Origin: Bacillota bacterium
Lineage (GTDB): Bacteria; Bacillota; Bacilli; Bacillales_B; DSM-18226
Direction: 5' to 3'
Length of the DNA stretch: 8,617 bases
Assembly (NCBI GenBank): GCA_021821235.1
Contig: JAKACS010000104.1
Location: 1-8,617 of the forward strand
Position numbers and translations under genes: made by a program
Shown: piece by piece, positions 1-5,729 of the stretch
Numbering within the stretch: position 1 is the stretch's first letter
Layout: every line of letters begins with the position of its first letter
The notes under the pieces: generated by a model
Told to the model about the DNA's origin: nothing
What the model saw: the letters and a program-made list of their open reading frames with translations, nothing else
The model's database searches: none

Positions 1-1
1 A

Positions 2-67
2 AAGAAGCTCCGTAAAAAGCTCTTAAAACAGTGGAAAGATTTGCTGAGAAAAAAAACCATTGCGTAA
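2..67 (+). CDS. C-terminal tail of an unidentified upstream protein (partial)
   Basis: One plus-strand frame is open from the window edge to a TAA at 65-67. It encodes 21 residues, very rich in lysine and arginine (KKLRKKLLKQ... ending RKKTIA). A rho-independent terminator starts five bases after the stop, which is where a gene end would be expected, and no other frame fits as well. The basic tail resembles the cytosolic end of a membrane or nucleic-acid-associated protein, but it is far too short to identify. It could also be chance open frame in an A-rich stretch. Everything upstream lies outside the window. Confidence 0.4.
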   Translation, partial: KKLRKKLLKQWKDLLRKKTIA

Positions 68-72
68 ATTTT

Positions 73-105
73 GAGCCCTTCAAACTTGCGAAGGGCTCCT
101 TCCTT
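73..105 (+). terminator. Intrinsic terminator of the gene entering from the left
   Basis: A perfect 9-bp stem, GAGCCCTTC (73-81) and GAAGGGCTC (90-98), encloses an 8-nt loop. It is followed by a pyrimidine-rich but imperfect U tract (CTTCCTTATT). It separates the partial upstream gene from the rpoY promoter. On the minus strand the stem is followed by AAAATTT, a poor tail, so plus-strand action is more likely. Confidence 0.7.
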
Positions 106-114
106 ATTGTAAAT

Positions 115-123
115 TGGTATAAT
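115..123 (+). promoter_or_regulatory. Candidate sigma-A promoter for rpoY-rnjA (extended -10)
   Basis: TATAAT at 118-123 is preceded by TGG (115-117), giving a TGnTATAAT extended -10 element. No good -35 hexamer lies 16-18 bp upstream because the terminator stem occupies that position, and extended -10 promoters often tolerate this. Transcription would start near 130, giving a leader of about 140 nt before rpoY. Two other TATAAT hexamers (169-174 and 231-236) lie in the same leader. The first follows a perfect TTGACA at 142-147, but with a 21-bp spacer, which is too long for an ordinary sigma-A promoter. The second lacks a -35 element. Confidence 0.5.
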
Positions 124-271
124 AGCACCTGGGTCGGTATTTTGACAATTTATCTGAACACAAGCATTTATAATGAGACGGAAAAAACATCCACGAAAAG
201 AAAACAAATGAAAAACAGAGAATTTTTTTATATAATAGAACAAGTTACAGTGGAGTTAGGAGCGATGAATC

Positions 272-481
272 ATGATATTTAAAGTTTATTACCAGGAAAA
301 TATCACTGAAGTACCTGTAAGGGAGAACACAAAAACCCTTTATATTGAAGCTGAATCTGAAAAAGATGTGCGAACAAAACTCAACAATCGCGGCTTCAAT
401 ATTGAATATGTACAAGCAGTAAAAGGAGCTTTTTTAACATATGAACAAAAGAGCGAACACTTTAAAGTATTGGAGAATTGA
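272..481 (+). CDS. rpoY: DNA-dependent RNA polymerase epsilon subunit RpoY (YkzG family)
   Basis: This 69-residue protein matches the small RNA polymerase accessory subunit of Bacillota over its whole length. Its opening MIFKVYYQE, the central [13 protein letters not shown] and [11 protein letters not shown] near the end all parallel B. subtilis YkzG (69 aa as I recall). In that family the protein binds core polymerase on the downstream side; its physiological role is modest and debated. The ATG at 272 follows AGGAG (258-262) with a 9-nt spacer. A nearer ATG at 265 opens a different frame that ends after five codons, so it is not the start. The stop lies six bases before rnjA, and the Shine-Dalgarno of rnjA is inside the last rpoY codons, so the two genes form one operon and are probably translationally linked. 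Confidence 0.96.
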   Translation: MIFKVYYQENITEVPVRENTKTLYIEAESEKDVRTKLNNRGFNIEYVQAVKGAFLTYEQKSEHFKVLEN

Positions 482-487
482 TAATTT

Positions 488-2155
488 ATGAAATTTGTTA
501 AAAACGATCAGACAGCTGTTTTTGCCCTGGGAGGTCTTGGGGAAATTGGCAAAAACACGTACGCAGTCCAATTCCAGGATGAAATTATTGTCATTGATGC
601 CGGCATTAAATTCCCTGAAGATGAACTTTTAGGAATTGACTACGTCATCCCTGATTACACGTACTTAGTTAAAAACGAAGACAAGATCAAAGGGTTGTTT
701 GTCACCCATGGTCACGAAGATCATATTGGCGGAATTCCTTATTTGTTAAAAGAAGTCAATATTCCGATTTATGGCGGGAAGCTTGCGCTTGGTTTAATTA
801 AAAACAAGCTTGAAGAACATGGATTGTTACGAAACGCAAAGCTGATTGAAATTAAAGAAGATGACGTCATTAAGTTTCGCAAAACGTCTGTTACCTTTTT
901 CCGTACTACACACAGTATCCCTGATTCGTATGGAATAGTTGTTAAAACCCCTCCAGGACAAATTGTTCATACAGGTGATTTCAAATTTGACTTTACACCG
1001 GTTGGCGAGCCTGCGAATTTAACAAAAATGGCTGAAATCGGAAAAGAAGGCGTTTTATGTTTGCTTTCCGATAGTACCAACAGTGAAATTCCTGAATTTA
1101 CGATGTCTGAAAGACGTGTTGGCGACAGTATTCAAGATATTTTCCGCAAAGTAGAAGGTCGCGTGATCTTTGCAACCTTTGCATCGAATATTCATCGCCT
1201 TCAGCAAGTAACAGAAGCAGCGGTTGCAAATGAAAGAAAAGTTGCAGTATTCGGCCGCAGCATGGAAGCTGCGATTAATATTGGACTTGATTTAGGTTAT
1301 ATACGTGCACCGAAAGATACATTTATTGATGCCCAGCAAATTAACCGCCTACCAGCAAACCAGGTTACAATCTTGTGCACAGGGAGCCAAGGCGAGCCGA
1401 TGGCGGCACTTTCAAGAATTGCCAATGGAACGCATCGCCAAATTCAGATTATTCCGGGTGATACGGTTGTCTTCTCATCTTCACCGATACCGGGAAACAC
1501 CATCAGCGTCAGCCGAACCATCAACATGCTCTCCCGTGCAGGGGCAGAAGTTATCCATGGAAAACTAAGCAATATCCACACTTCCGGTCACGGCGGGCAG
1601 GAAGAGCAAAAGCTGATGCTCCGCTTAATCAAGCCAAAGTTTTTCATGCCGATCCACGGTGAATATCGGATGCAAAAAACCCACGCAAAGCTTGCTGTGG
1701 AATGCGGAGTAGCTGAGGAAAATTGTTTTATTATGGACAATGGCGAAGTATTGGCTCTATCTGACAGCACTGCGCAAGTAGCTGGAAAAATTCCTTCCGG
1801 TTCCGTCTATATTGATGGCAGCGGAATTGGCGATATCGGAAACATCGTCCTTCGCGACCGGCGCATTCTTTCGGAGGAAGGTCTTGTGGTTGTCGTTGTT
1901 AGCATTAATATGAAGGAATTTAAAATTGCAGCAGGGCCTGACCTTATTTCTCGCGGATTTGTCTATATGAGAGAATCCGGTGATTTAATCAATGATGCGC
2001 AAAATTTAATTACAAAACACTTGAACAAAGTGATGGAGCGAAAAACAAGCCAATGGTCGGAAATTAAAAATGAAATTACCGACACCCTTGCACCGTTCCT
2101 ATATGAAAAAACAAAACGCCGTCCAATGATTTTACCAATCATTATGGAGGTATAA
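488..2155 (+). CDS. rnjA: Ribonuclease J1 (RNase J1), metallo-beta-lactamase/beta-CASP family
   Basis: This 555-residue protein is the same length as B. subtilis RNase J1 and nearly identical in many blocks. The zinc-dependent enzyme has 5'-to-3' exonuclease and endonuclease activity in mRNA turnover and rRNA maturation. In the family it pairs with RNase J2 and contacts other RNA-decay enzymes. The metallo-beta-lactamase signature HGHEDH (H74, H76, D78, H79) is complete. H142, D164 (HTGDFKFD) and H390 (MPIHGEYRM) are also present as metal ligands. The beta-CASP part includes the HTSGHGG loop (H364, H368), and the C-terminal domain ends in the conserved [12 protein letters not shown]. The ATG at 488 is preceded by GGAG (472-475) within the end of rpoY, 12 nt away. 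No truncation or missing catalytic residue is seen. Confidence 0.98.
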   Translation: MKFVKNDQTAVFALGGLGEIGKNTYAVQFQDEIIVIDAGIKFPEDELLGIDYVIPDYTYLVKNEDKIKGLFVTHGHEDHIGGIPYLLKEVNIPIYGGKLALGLIKNKLEEHGLLRNAKLIEIKEDDVIKFRKTSVTFFRTTHSIPDSYGIVVKTPPGQIVHTGDFKFDFTPVGEPANLTKMAEIGKEGVLCLLSDSTNSEIPEFTMSERRVGDSIQDIFRKVEGRVIFATFASNIHRLQQVTEAAVANERKVAVFGRSMEAAINIGLDLGYIRAPKDTFIDAQQINRLPANQVTILCTGSQGEPMAALSRIANGTHRQIQIIPGDTVVFSSSPIPGNTISVSRTINMLSRAGAEVIHGKLSNIHTSGHGGQEEQKLMLRLIKPKFFMPIHGEYRMQKTHAKLAVECGVAEENCFIMDNGEVLALSDSTAQVAGKIPSGSVYIDGSGIGDIGNIVLRDRRILSEEGLVVVVVSINMKEFKIAAGPDLISRGFVYMRESGDLINDAQNLITKHLNKVMERKTSQWSEIKNEITDTLAPFLYEKTKRRPMILPIIMEV

Positions 2156-2187
2156 AAAGAGAAGCCACACTCGTGGCTTCTCTTTTT
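2155..2187. terminator. Bidirectional terminator between rnjA and ktrC
   Basis: A perfect 10-bp stem, GAGAAGCCAC (2159-2168) and GTGGCTTCTC (2173-2182), closes on a 4-nt loop. A tract of A on the left and T on the right extends it by about four more A-T pairs. This gives a U tract after the stem on both strands. It begins immediately after the rnjA stop codon and lies 11 bp from the ktrC stop codon, so it serves both convergent genes. Confidence 0.92.
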
Positions 2188-2197
2188 CTCATAATGA

Positions 2198-2857
2198 TCA
2201 CTGAATCACTTTTCGTTCAAATTTGTCGAGGTCGCTGTCGTTTCCGATGGCAATTAATACATCATTGGCTTGTATCACTTCTTTTGCCTGCGGCGAAACA
2301 ATAATTTGGCTTCCCCTTTTAATCGCGACAATATTAACGCCGTATTTTTTGCGAATGTCCAAATCGAGGATCGTCCGGCCGTCGATTTTTCCGCTGGCAA
2401 CAAACTCGACAATGCTATGCTCATCAGATAAGGCCAAATAATCTAACACGCTATTGGATGCCATATTGTTAGCAATGCGAATCCCCATGTCCCTCTCCGG
2501 GTGAACGACGTGATCGGCACCAATTTTTCTTAAAACCATTTCATGATAATCATTTTGCGCTTTCGCTGTTACATTACGAACGCCTAATTCTTTTAAAATC
2601 AACGTTGTTAAAATGCTTGATTGGATATCCTCCCCAATCGCAACAATGACATGGTCGAAATTGCGAATTCCAATGCTTCTAAGCATCGCTTCATCAGTCG
2701 AATCACCGGAAACAGCATGGGAAGCAATGGTTGAAAATTCATTTACCCGCTCTTCGTTCAAATCGATTGCCAACACGTCTTTTCCAAGCTCTGCTAGTGT
2801 CCGGCATATACTTCCGCCAAACCGCCCGAGACCAATGACCGCAAAATCTTTATTCAT
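2198..2857 (-). CDS. ktrC: Potassium channel gating subunit KtrC (RCK/TrkA-N domain)
   Basis: This 219-residue cytosolic regulator of a Ktr potassium uptake channel matches B. subtilis KtrC (YkqB) closely. Family members form octameric rings that gate a KtrB/KtrD-type membrane pore in response to ATP/ADP, and their RCK_C domain can bind c-di-AMP. The N-terminal Rossmann fold shows GLGRFGG (residues 9-15) and an acidic residue closing the second strand (D32). NFDHVIVAIGE, LKELGV-NVTAKAQND and HPERDM follow, then an RCK_C domain from about residue 130. The ATG at 2857 follows a GGGGGAG Shine-Dalgarno (2863-2869). The frame stays open to 2938, but the extra codons overlap the promoter and have no family counterpart. 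No pore-subunit gene is in the window. Convergent with rnjA. Confidence 0.95.
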   Translation of the reverse strand: MNKDFAVIGLGRFGGSICRTLAELGKDVLAIDLNEERVNEFSTIASHAVSGDSTDEAMLRSIGIRNFDHVIVAIGEDIQSSILTTLILKELGVRNVTAKAQNDYHEMVLRKIGADHVVHPERDMGIRIANNMASNSVLDYLALSDEHSIVEFVASGKIDGRTILDLDIRKKYGVNIVAIKRGSQIIVSPQAKEVIQANDVLIAIGNDSDLDKFERKVIQ

Positions 2858-2906
2858 CCAAACTCCCCCATAAATGAATGCTTTTAGTTCCAGATTTACT
2901 TTCTCC

Positions 2907-2934
2907 ATTTTAACATAACTGAAGGCTGTGAAAA
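2907..2934 (-). promoter_or_regulatory. Candidate sigma-A promoter of ktrC
   Basis: On the minus strand TTTTCA (2934-2929) and TAAAAT (2912-2907) are separated by 16 bp. The -10 hexamer carries an upstream TGT, making an extended TGnTAAAAT element. The predicted start near 2900 gives a leader of about 43 nt before the ktrC ATG at 2857. The -35 element lies directly beyond the U tract of the ykuV terminator, so ktrC is probably transcribed on its own. Confidence 0.55.
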
Positions 2935-2936
2935 GC

Positions 2937-2976
2937 AAAAAAGGACTTTTCGTATTTTATACGAATGGTCCTTTTT
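2937..2976 (-). terminator. Intrinsic terminator of ykuV
   Basis: On the minus strand an AAAAAGGAC/GTCCTTTTT outer stem (2968-2976 with 2938-2946) and a TTCGTAT/ATACGAA inner stem (2949-2955 with 2959-2965) are joined by a small internal mismatch. They form a long hairpin ending in six U residues. It starts 19 bp beyond the ykuV stop codon. The symmetric A/T flanks could also give some termination on the plus strand. Confidence 0.85.
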
Positions 2977-2994
2977 ACATTGATGCTTAATTGC

Positions 2995-3450
2995 TTATTC
3001 CGCTTTTTCAGTTTCATCGAGAACACGGTTCACACGTTTCTCGAGCATTTTCATTCCGCTGCCGCCGGCTTGAAAGTGACGCAGCTTTCCTTCACGATCA
3101 AAAACATAATATGCCGGTACATATTGATTTTCAAAAGCATCTGCCAGGTTATGCTCACTGTCGACAAAAATTGGCTGGGTAATGCCAAACTCCGCGGCAA
3201 CCTGCTTGATTTCGTCCACATTTAAATCGTTTTCCGACCTTGGCATATGAACGGCCACTACATTTAAACGATCTTTAAAAGAATCGCGAAATTCATTTAC
3301 CTGGGGCATTGCTTCTTTACATAAATGGCAACTGATCGACCAGAAGTGAATCAGAGTCGGCTTTTCACCTACTAATGCTTCTTTTGTTACTTGCCCGTTT
3401 AACCAAGTGGTGGCACCGGAAAGTTCCGGCATTTGTTCGCGCAATTTCAT
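2995..3450 (-). CDS. ykuV: Cytosolic thiol-disulfide oxidoreductase YkuV (thioredoxin-like)
   Basis: This 151-residue thioredoxin-fold protein has the active site WSISCHLC, giving a CxxC pair at C41 and C44. The flanking KPTLIHFW, KEAMPQVNEFRD, VVAVHMPRSE and GGSGMKMLEKRVNRVL are near-identical to B. subtilis YkuV. No signal peptide or membrane anchor precedes the domain, so unlike the extracytoplasmic ResA/StoA proteins it should act in the cytosol. The family reduces protein disulfides, and the adjacent peroxiredoxin suggests a redox partnership (inference). The ATG at 3450 follows GGGAGG with an 8-nt spacer. The same frame is open to 3537, but those 29 codons have no Shine-Dalgarno and no family match. 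A terminator separates it from ykuU, yet no clear promoter is visible in the 124 bp between that terminator and its start. Confidence 0.95.
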   Translation of the reverse strand: MKLREQMPELSGATTWLNGQVTKEALVGEKPTLIHFWSISCHLCKEAMPQVNEFRDSFKDRLNVVAVHMPRSENDLNVDEIKQVAAEFGITQPIFVDSEHNLADAFENQYVPAYYVFDREGKLRHFQAGGSGMKMLEKRVNRVLDETEKAE

Positions 3451-3468
3451 TTCAAAAACCTCCCTTTT

Positions 3469-3536
3469 GTTTGGCAAAGTGGAAATTGACTGTTGCTTTC
3501 CAAAGAAATAATGCTCATTTTCCGCCAAGTTTGGCA
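3469..3536. repeat. 8-bp direct repeat GTTTGGCA and small palindrome upstream of ykuV
   Basis: GTTTGGCA occurs at 3469-3476 and again at 3529-3536, exactly 60 bp apart. The second copy forms part of the inverted repeat GCCAA-GT-TTGGC (3524-3535). Both lie in the stretch between the ykuU terminator and the ykuV start, where regulation of ykuV would sit. This could be an operator or chance; I do not recognise a known binding motif. Confidence 0.25.
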
Positions 3537-3574
3537 TTTGTTTTATCAGATAGCTCCGTTGATTTGACTTGCTG

Positions 3575-3608
3575 AAAAAAAAGACCTAACACTGTTGCAG
3601 GTTAGGTC
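3575..3608 (-). terminator. Intrinsic terminator of ykuU
   Basis: On the minus strand GACCTAAC (3608-3601) pairs with GTTAGGTC (3590-3583). A further CTG/CAG pairing within the loop may extend the stem. Eight U residues follow (3582-3575). It lies 24 bp beyond the ykuU stop codon and would separate the ykuU and ykuV messages or lower ykuV expression relative to ykuU. Confidence 0.88.
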
Positions 3609-3632
3609 CTGATTGTAAAATGCAAACTGCAA

Positions 3633-4181
3633 TTAAACGTTTAATGTTGCTTGACCTGGTTTCCAGTTAGCTGGGCAAAGACCACCAGTTTGCAGTGCTT
3701 GAAGCACACGAAGAGTTTCGTCAACATCGCGTCCGATATTGTTGTGGTTAACAACTTGGTATTTCATTTCGCCTTCAGGATCGATAATGAACAATCCACG
3801 AAGTGCAACACCTTCTTCTTCAATTAATACCCCATAGTCGCGGGCAACGACATGGTTCGTATCTGCTGCTAATGGATAGTTAAGATCGCCAAGTCCATTT
3901 TCTTTGCGATCTGTTTTAATCCAAGCAAGGTGAGTATGAATTGTATCTGTCGATGCACCAATGACAACTGCATCTAAGTCTTCGAATTCATCAAAACGAT
4001 CGGAAAGAGCTGTAATTTCAGTCGGGCAAACAAAAGTAAAGTCCATTGGATAAAAGAACAATACAGTCCATTTACCGTTTTTCATATTTTCTTCAAGGCT
4101 AACTTTTCCAAATTCTTTATTTGGCATTACTGCGTCCATTTCAAAGCGTGGAGCTTGTTTTCCTACCATGCGTTCTGGCAT
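3633..4181 (-). CDS. ykuU: Typical 2-Cys peroxiredoxin YkuU (AhpC/TSA family)
   Basis: This 182-residue peroxiredoxin would reduce hydrogen peroxide and organic peroxides in the cytosol. The peroxidatic cysteine is C52 in FYPMDFTFVCPTE, the PxxxTxxC signature. The resolving cysteine is C169 in GGLCPANWKPG, so both cysteines of a typical 2-Cys enzyme are present. GLFIIDPEGE and NNIGRDVDETLRVLQALQ are also family hallmarks. It matches B. subtilis YkuU far better than AhpC itself, and no ahpF-like reductase is adjacent; YkuV next door could supply electrons (inference). The ATG at 4181 has a strong GGAGGG site (4189-4194) with 7 nt spacing. The frame is open to 4235, but that extension lies in the structured leader and is not conserved. 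A promoter with a PerR-like box lies upstream. Confidence 0.96.
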   Translation of the reverse strand: MPERMVGKQAPRFEMDAVMPNKEFGKVSLEENMKNGKWTVLFFYPMDFTFVCPTEITALSDRFDEFEDLDAVVIGASTDTIHTHLAWIKTDRKENGLGDLNYPLAADTNHVVARDYGVLIEEEGVALRGLFIIDPEGEMKYQVVNHNNIGRDVDETLRVLQALQTGGLCPANWKPGQATLNV

Positions 4182-4206
4182 ATTAAATCCCTCCAAATAT
4201 TTTATT

Positions 4207-4279
4207 AAATGAGATACGTTTATAGCAATTCTCATTTGCTATCTTTTCAAGATTGCACACAAATCAAATGAGCAATCTT
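4207..4279 (-). other. ykuU mRNA leader with competing stem-loops
   Basis: Several perfect pairings lie within 73 nt of the ykuU leader. S1 pairs 4249-4256 with 4272-4279 (AAGATTGC type, 8 bp, 15-nt loop). S2 pairs 4222-4228 with 4236-4242 (7 bp, 7-nt loop). S3 pairs 4207-4214 with 4230-4237 (AAATGAGA/TCTCATTT, 8 bp). S4 pairs 4231-4238 with 4265-4272 (8 bp). S2, S3 and S4 use overlapping bases, so they exclude each other, and S3 ends 13 bases from the Shine-Dalgarno. This could be a regulatory leader, but the region is AT-rich and no known riboswitch or T-box signature is recognised. Confidence 0.35.
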
Positions 4280-4327
4280 ATGTAATTGAGTTAACTCCGG
4301 CTTGCCTTTGTCCACTCAACTCCCTAA

Positions 4328-4342
4328 CAATAATAATTATAA
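4328..4342 (-). promoter_or_regulatory. PerR-like operator overlapping the ykuU -10 element
   Basis: The minus strand reads TTATAATTATTATTG. This agrees with the Bacillus PerR box TTATAATnATTATAA at 12 of 14 defined positions, in the same 7-1-7 inverted-repeat layout. It covers the -10 hexamer and the expected start point, a position suited to repression. PerR is the peroxide-sensing member of the Fur family, so control of a peroxiredoxin is biologically sensible. That PerR really binds here is an inference. Confidence 0.5.
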
Positions 4343-4364
4343 AATAAAGATTAATTAAAGTCAA
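4336..4364 (-). promoter_or_regulatory. Sigma-A promoter of ykuU
   Basis: On the minus strand TTGACT (4364-4359) and TATAAT (4341-4336) are separated by exactly 17 bp, a near-perfect sigma-A promoter. Transcription would begin near 4329, leaving a leader of about 147 nt before the ATG at 4181. It is the best-matching promoter in the window and fits strong expression of an abundant peroxiredoxin. Confidence 0.78.
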
Positions 4365-4370
4365 TATTAA

Positions 4371-4404
4371 ATGATAATTAATTTAAATAAATATTCATTA
4401 TCAT
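4371..4404. promoter_or_regulatory. Fur-family-like inverted repeat upstream of the ykuU promoter
   Basis: ATGATAAT (4371-4378) and ATTATCAT (4397-4404) form a perfect 8-bp inverted repeat with an 18-bp gap. Each arm can be extended into a 7-1-7 Fur-type box: TGATAATTAATTTAA (4372-4386) and AAATATTCATTATCA (4389-4403). Each matches TGATAATnATTATCA at 11 of 14 positions. It sits seven bp upstream of the -35 hexamer. Candidate binding by Fur or another Fur-family protein is an inference, and AT-rich DNA produces such matches easily. Confidence 0.35.
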
Positions 4405-4539
4405 CTTTTTCTTTATCCTATAATAAGTTGCCCTTTTTTTTCATTAATAAACGTAGTGTTAACGGTCAATTTTTGCCTTAATTTGCTATCATTTTACCAT
4501 ATAACAGCAGGCTGATTAAAATAAAACGCCTTGGAACCG
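4405..4539. other. Remaining part of the 358-bp dapL-ykuU intergenic region
   Basis: No open frame with a ribosome binding site was found here on either strand, and no convincing terminator follows dapL. The only hairpin just after its stop codon has a 4-bp AACC/GGTT stem spanning 4534-4547, too weak to trust. A minus-strand TATTAT near 4420 could be a second, poor -10 element. Read-through from dapL into ykuU therefore cannot be excluded. No gene remnant of ykuS or ykuT could be recognised. Confidence 0.5.
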
Positions 4540-5664
4540 TTACTGGTTATTTCCTTTAAAAAGGAGATACTTTGTAATCGTGTCAATCGCAAAAGGAATT
4601 GCCGATTCCTTTGGATTTAATTTGGCGTGGTGAAGCCCAAAAGGTGAATCGACTCCAAGCCAAAACATAAAACCTGGGATTTCCTTTAACATATAGCCGA
4701 AATCTTCACCGGTCATTGCTTCTTTACACTCAATAACCTCTGCTGTTGTCTGCAAACTTAAAAAGCGGCAAAATTCTCTTGTTAAGTCTGCCTGATTGTA
4801 TACTTGATAATACATCGCTCCGTAATCAATTGCAGCTTCACACTCAAAACCGGCTTGAATTCCGCTGACAATCGCCTCAATGCGATGTTTTACATTCACC
4901 ATTGATTGTGGCGACAAGGTGCGGATCGTTCCTTCAAGACGCGCTCGTTCAGCAATAATGTTCTGCACGGTTCCGCCCGTTATTTTCCCAATTGTAATAA
5001 CAGCACTGTCCAAAGGATCAACATTGCGTGAAACAATTGTCTGCAGCTGCCCGACAAGCGAGCATGCAGCAATGACCATATCATTGGTTTGATGCGGGTA
5101 TGCCGCATGCCCTCCTTTTCCTTTTAAATCAATAAATAACTCGGAGGTATTGGCAAAAAGCAGTCCTTCTTTTATCGCGATTGATCCGACTGGATATTCT
5201 GGAGCGATATGCAGGCCGATGATCATGTCCGGCAGCCATTCCTGCATAATTTCAGATTTCAGCATTGGTTCCGCCCCACCGGGTCCCTCCTCAGCAGGCT
5301 GAAAAATAAACAGCAAATCATCATTTATTTGGTGTTCGGTAAAATACGTTAGCACCCCAAGTGCGATGCTCATATGAAAGTCGTGACCGCAAGCATGCAT
5401 CCGTTCAGGAGAAGAAGAAGAAAATGGCAAGCCTGTTTCCTCTGTAATCGGAAGACCATCAATGTCAGTGCGATAACCAATTGTTTTTGTCGGTTTTGAA
5501 CCATGCACTTTGACAAATAAGCCGGTTTTCCACTGTTTAATCGTCAAATGATCTTGAGGAAGGCTGTTTAAATACTCTAACAAATAGTTTTGGGTCTTTA
5601 CTTCTTGAAAGCCTAATTCCGGAATTTGGTGCAAATCACGGCGAATTTCAACAAAACGGTTCAC
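4540..5664 (-). CDS. dapL: N-acetyldiaminopimelate deacetylase DapL (M20 peptidase family, YkuR)
   Basis: This is a metal-dependent amidohydrolase of the acetylase branch of lysine/diaminopimelate synthesis. It would remove acetate from N-acetyl-LL-2,6-diaminopimelate. From GTG 5664 it has 374 residues, the length I recall for B. subtilis YkuR. Visible family motifs are [14 protein letters not shown] near the N-terminus, HACGHD (H90, C92, H94), [11 protein letters not shown] (E125, E126), H152, then TGEDFGYM and LHHAKLNP towards the C-terminus. The start is not certain. The frame opens at TTG 5685 inside a U tract without a Shine-Dalgarno. GTG 5673 has its AAGGA only one base away. GTG 5664 has AAGGA with a 10-nt spacer and is preferred. 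It follows dapH, whose product is modified by an aminotransferase before reaching this enzyme. Confidence 0.93.
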   Translation of the reverse strand: MNRFVEIRRDLHQIPELGFQEVKTQNYLLEYLNSLPQDHLTIKQWKTGLFVKVHGSKPTKTIGYRTDIDGLPITEETGLPFSSSSPERMHACGHDFHMSIALGVLTYFTEHQINDDLLFIFQPAEEGPGGAEPMLKSEIMQEWLPDMIIGLHIAPEYPVGSIAIKEGLLFANTSELFIDLKGKGGHAAYPHQTNDMVIAACSLVGQLQTIVSRNVDPLDSAVITIGKITGGTVQNIIAERARLEGTIRTLSPQSMVNVKHRIEAIVSGIQAGFECEAAIDYGAMYYQVYNQADLTREFCRFLSLQTTAEVIECKEAMTGEDFGYMLKEIPGFMFWLGVDSPFGLHHAKLNPKESAIPFAIDTITKYLLFKGNNQ

Positions 5665-5674
5665 GTTTTCCACG

Positions 5675-5679
5675 TCCTT
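5675..5679 (-). promoter_or_regulatory. Shine-Dalgarno deciding the dapL start
   Basis: AAGGA on the minus strand (plus-strand TCCTT) lies 10 nt before GTG 5664. It is the only plausible ribosome binding site near the start of the frame, and it begins just after the U tract of the dapH-dapL hairpin. This supports the GTG 5664 start over TTG 5685. Confidence 0.55.
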
Positions 5680-5683
5680 TTCC

Positions 5684-5714
5684 AAAAAGAAAGCGCGGAG
5701 ATCTCCACGCTTTC
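5684..5714 (-). terminator. Terminator-like hairpin between dapH and dapL
   Basis: GAAAGCG/CGCTTTC arms (5689-5695 and 5708-5714) form a perfect 7-bp stem. One mismatch then leads to GGA/TCC closing on GATC. On the minus strand it is followed by five U residues (5688-5684), so dapH transcripts could partly end here. On the plus strand it is also followed by a T tract. It starts 15 bp after the dapH stop codon. Since dapL has no obvious separate promoter, an attenuator or partial terminator is more plausible than a full stop. Confidence 0.72.
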
Positions 5715-5729
5715 CATTTTTTTATTCCA

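Noticed and set aside
142..174. TTGACA/TATAAT pair as the main rpoY promoter
   Set aside because: The spacer is 21 bp, outside the usual 16-18 bp range, so it was not called as a separate promoter.
265..282. Five-codon upstream frame MNHDI overlapping the rpoY start
   Set aside because: AGGAG is only two bases from ATG 265, too close for initiation, while it is ideally spaced for ATG 272. The frame is probably a by-product of the overlapping sequence.
2858..2938. Longer N-terminus for ktrC
   Set aside because: The extension overlaps the promoter, lacks a Shine-Dalgarno, and family members begin at the Rossmann strand (MNKDFAVIGLG).
3451..3537. 29-residue N-terminal extension of ykuV
   Set aside because: It contains the GGGAGG site of the true ATG and has no conserved sequence; it is not a signal peptide either.
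4182..4235. 18-residue N-terminal extension of ykuU
   Set aside because: It lies across the Shine-Dalgarno and leader hairpins and is not conserved in the peroxiredoxin family.
4182..4329. T-box or known riboswitch in the ykuU leader
   Set aside because: No T-box core sequence, specifier-like arrangement or other riboswitch signature was recognised.
4534..4547. Hairpin as dapL terminator
   Set aside because: The stem is only four base pairs and the T-rich run is displaced from it.
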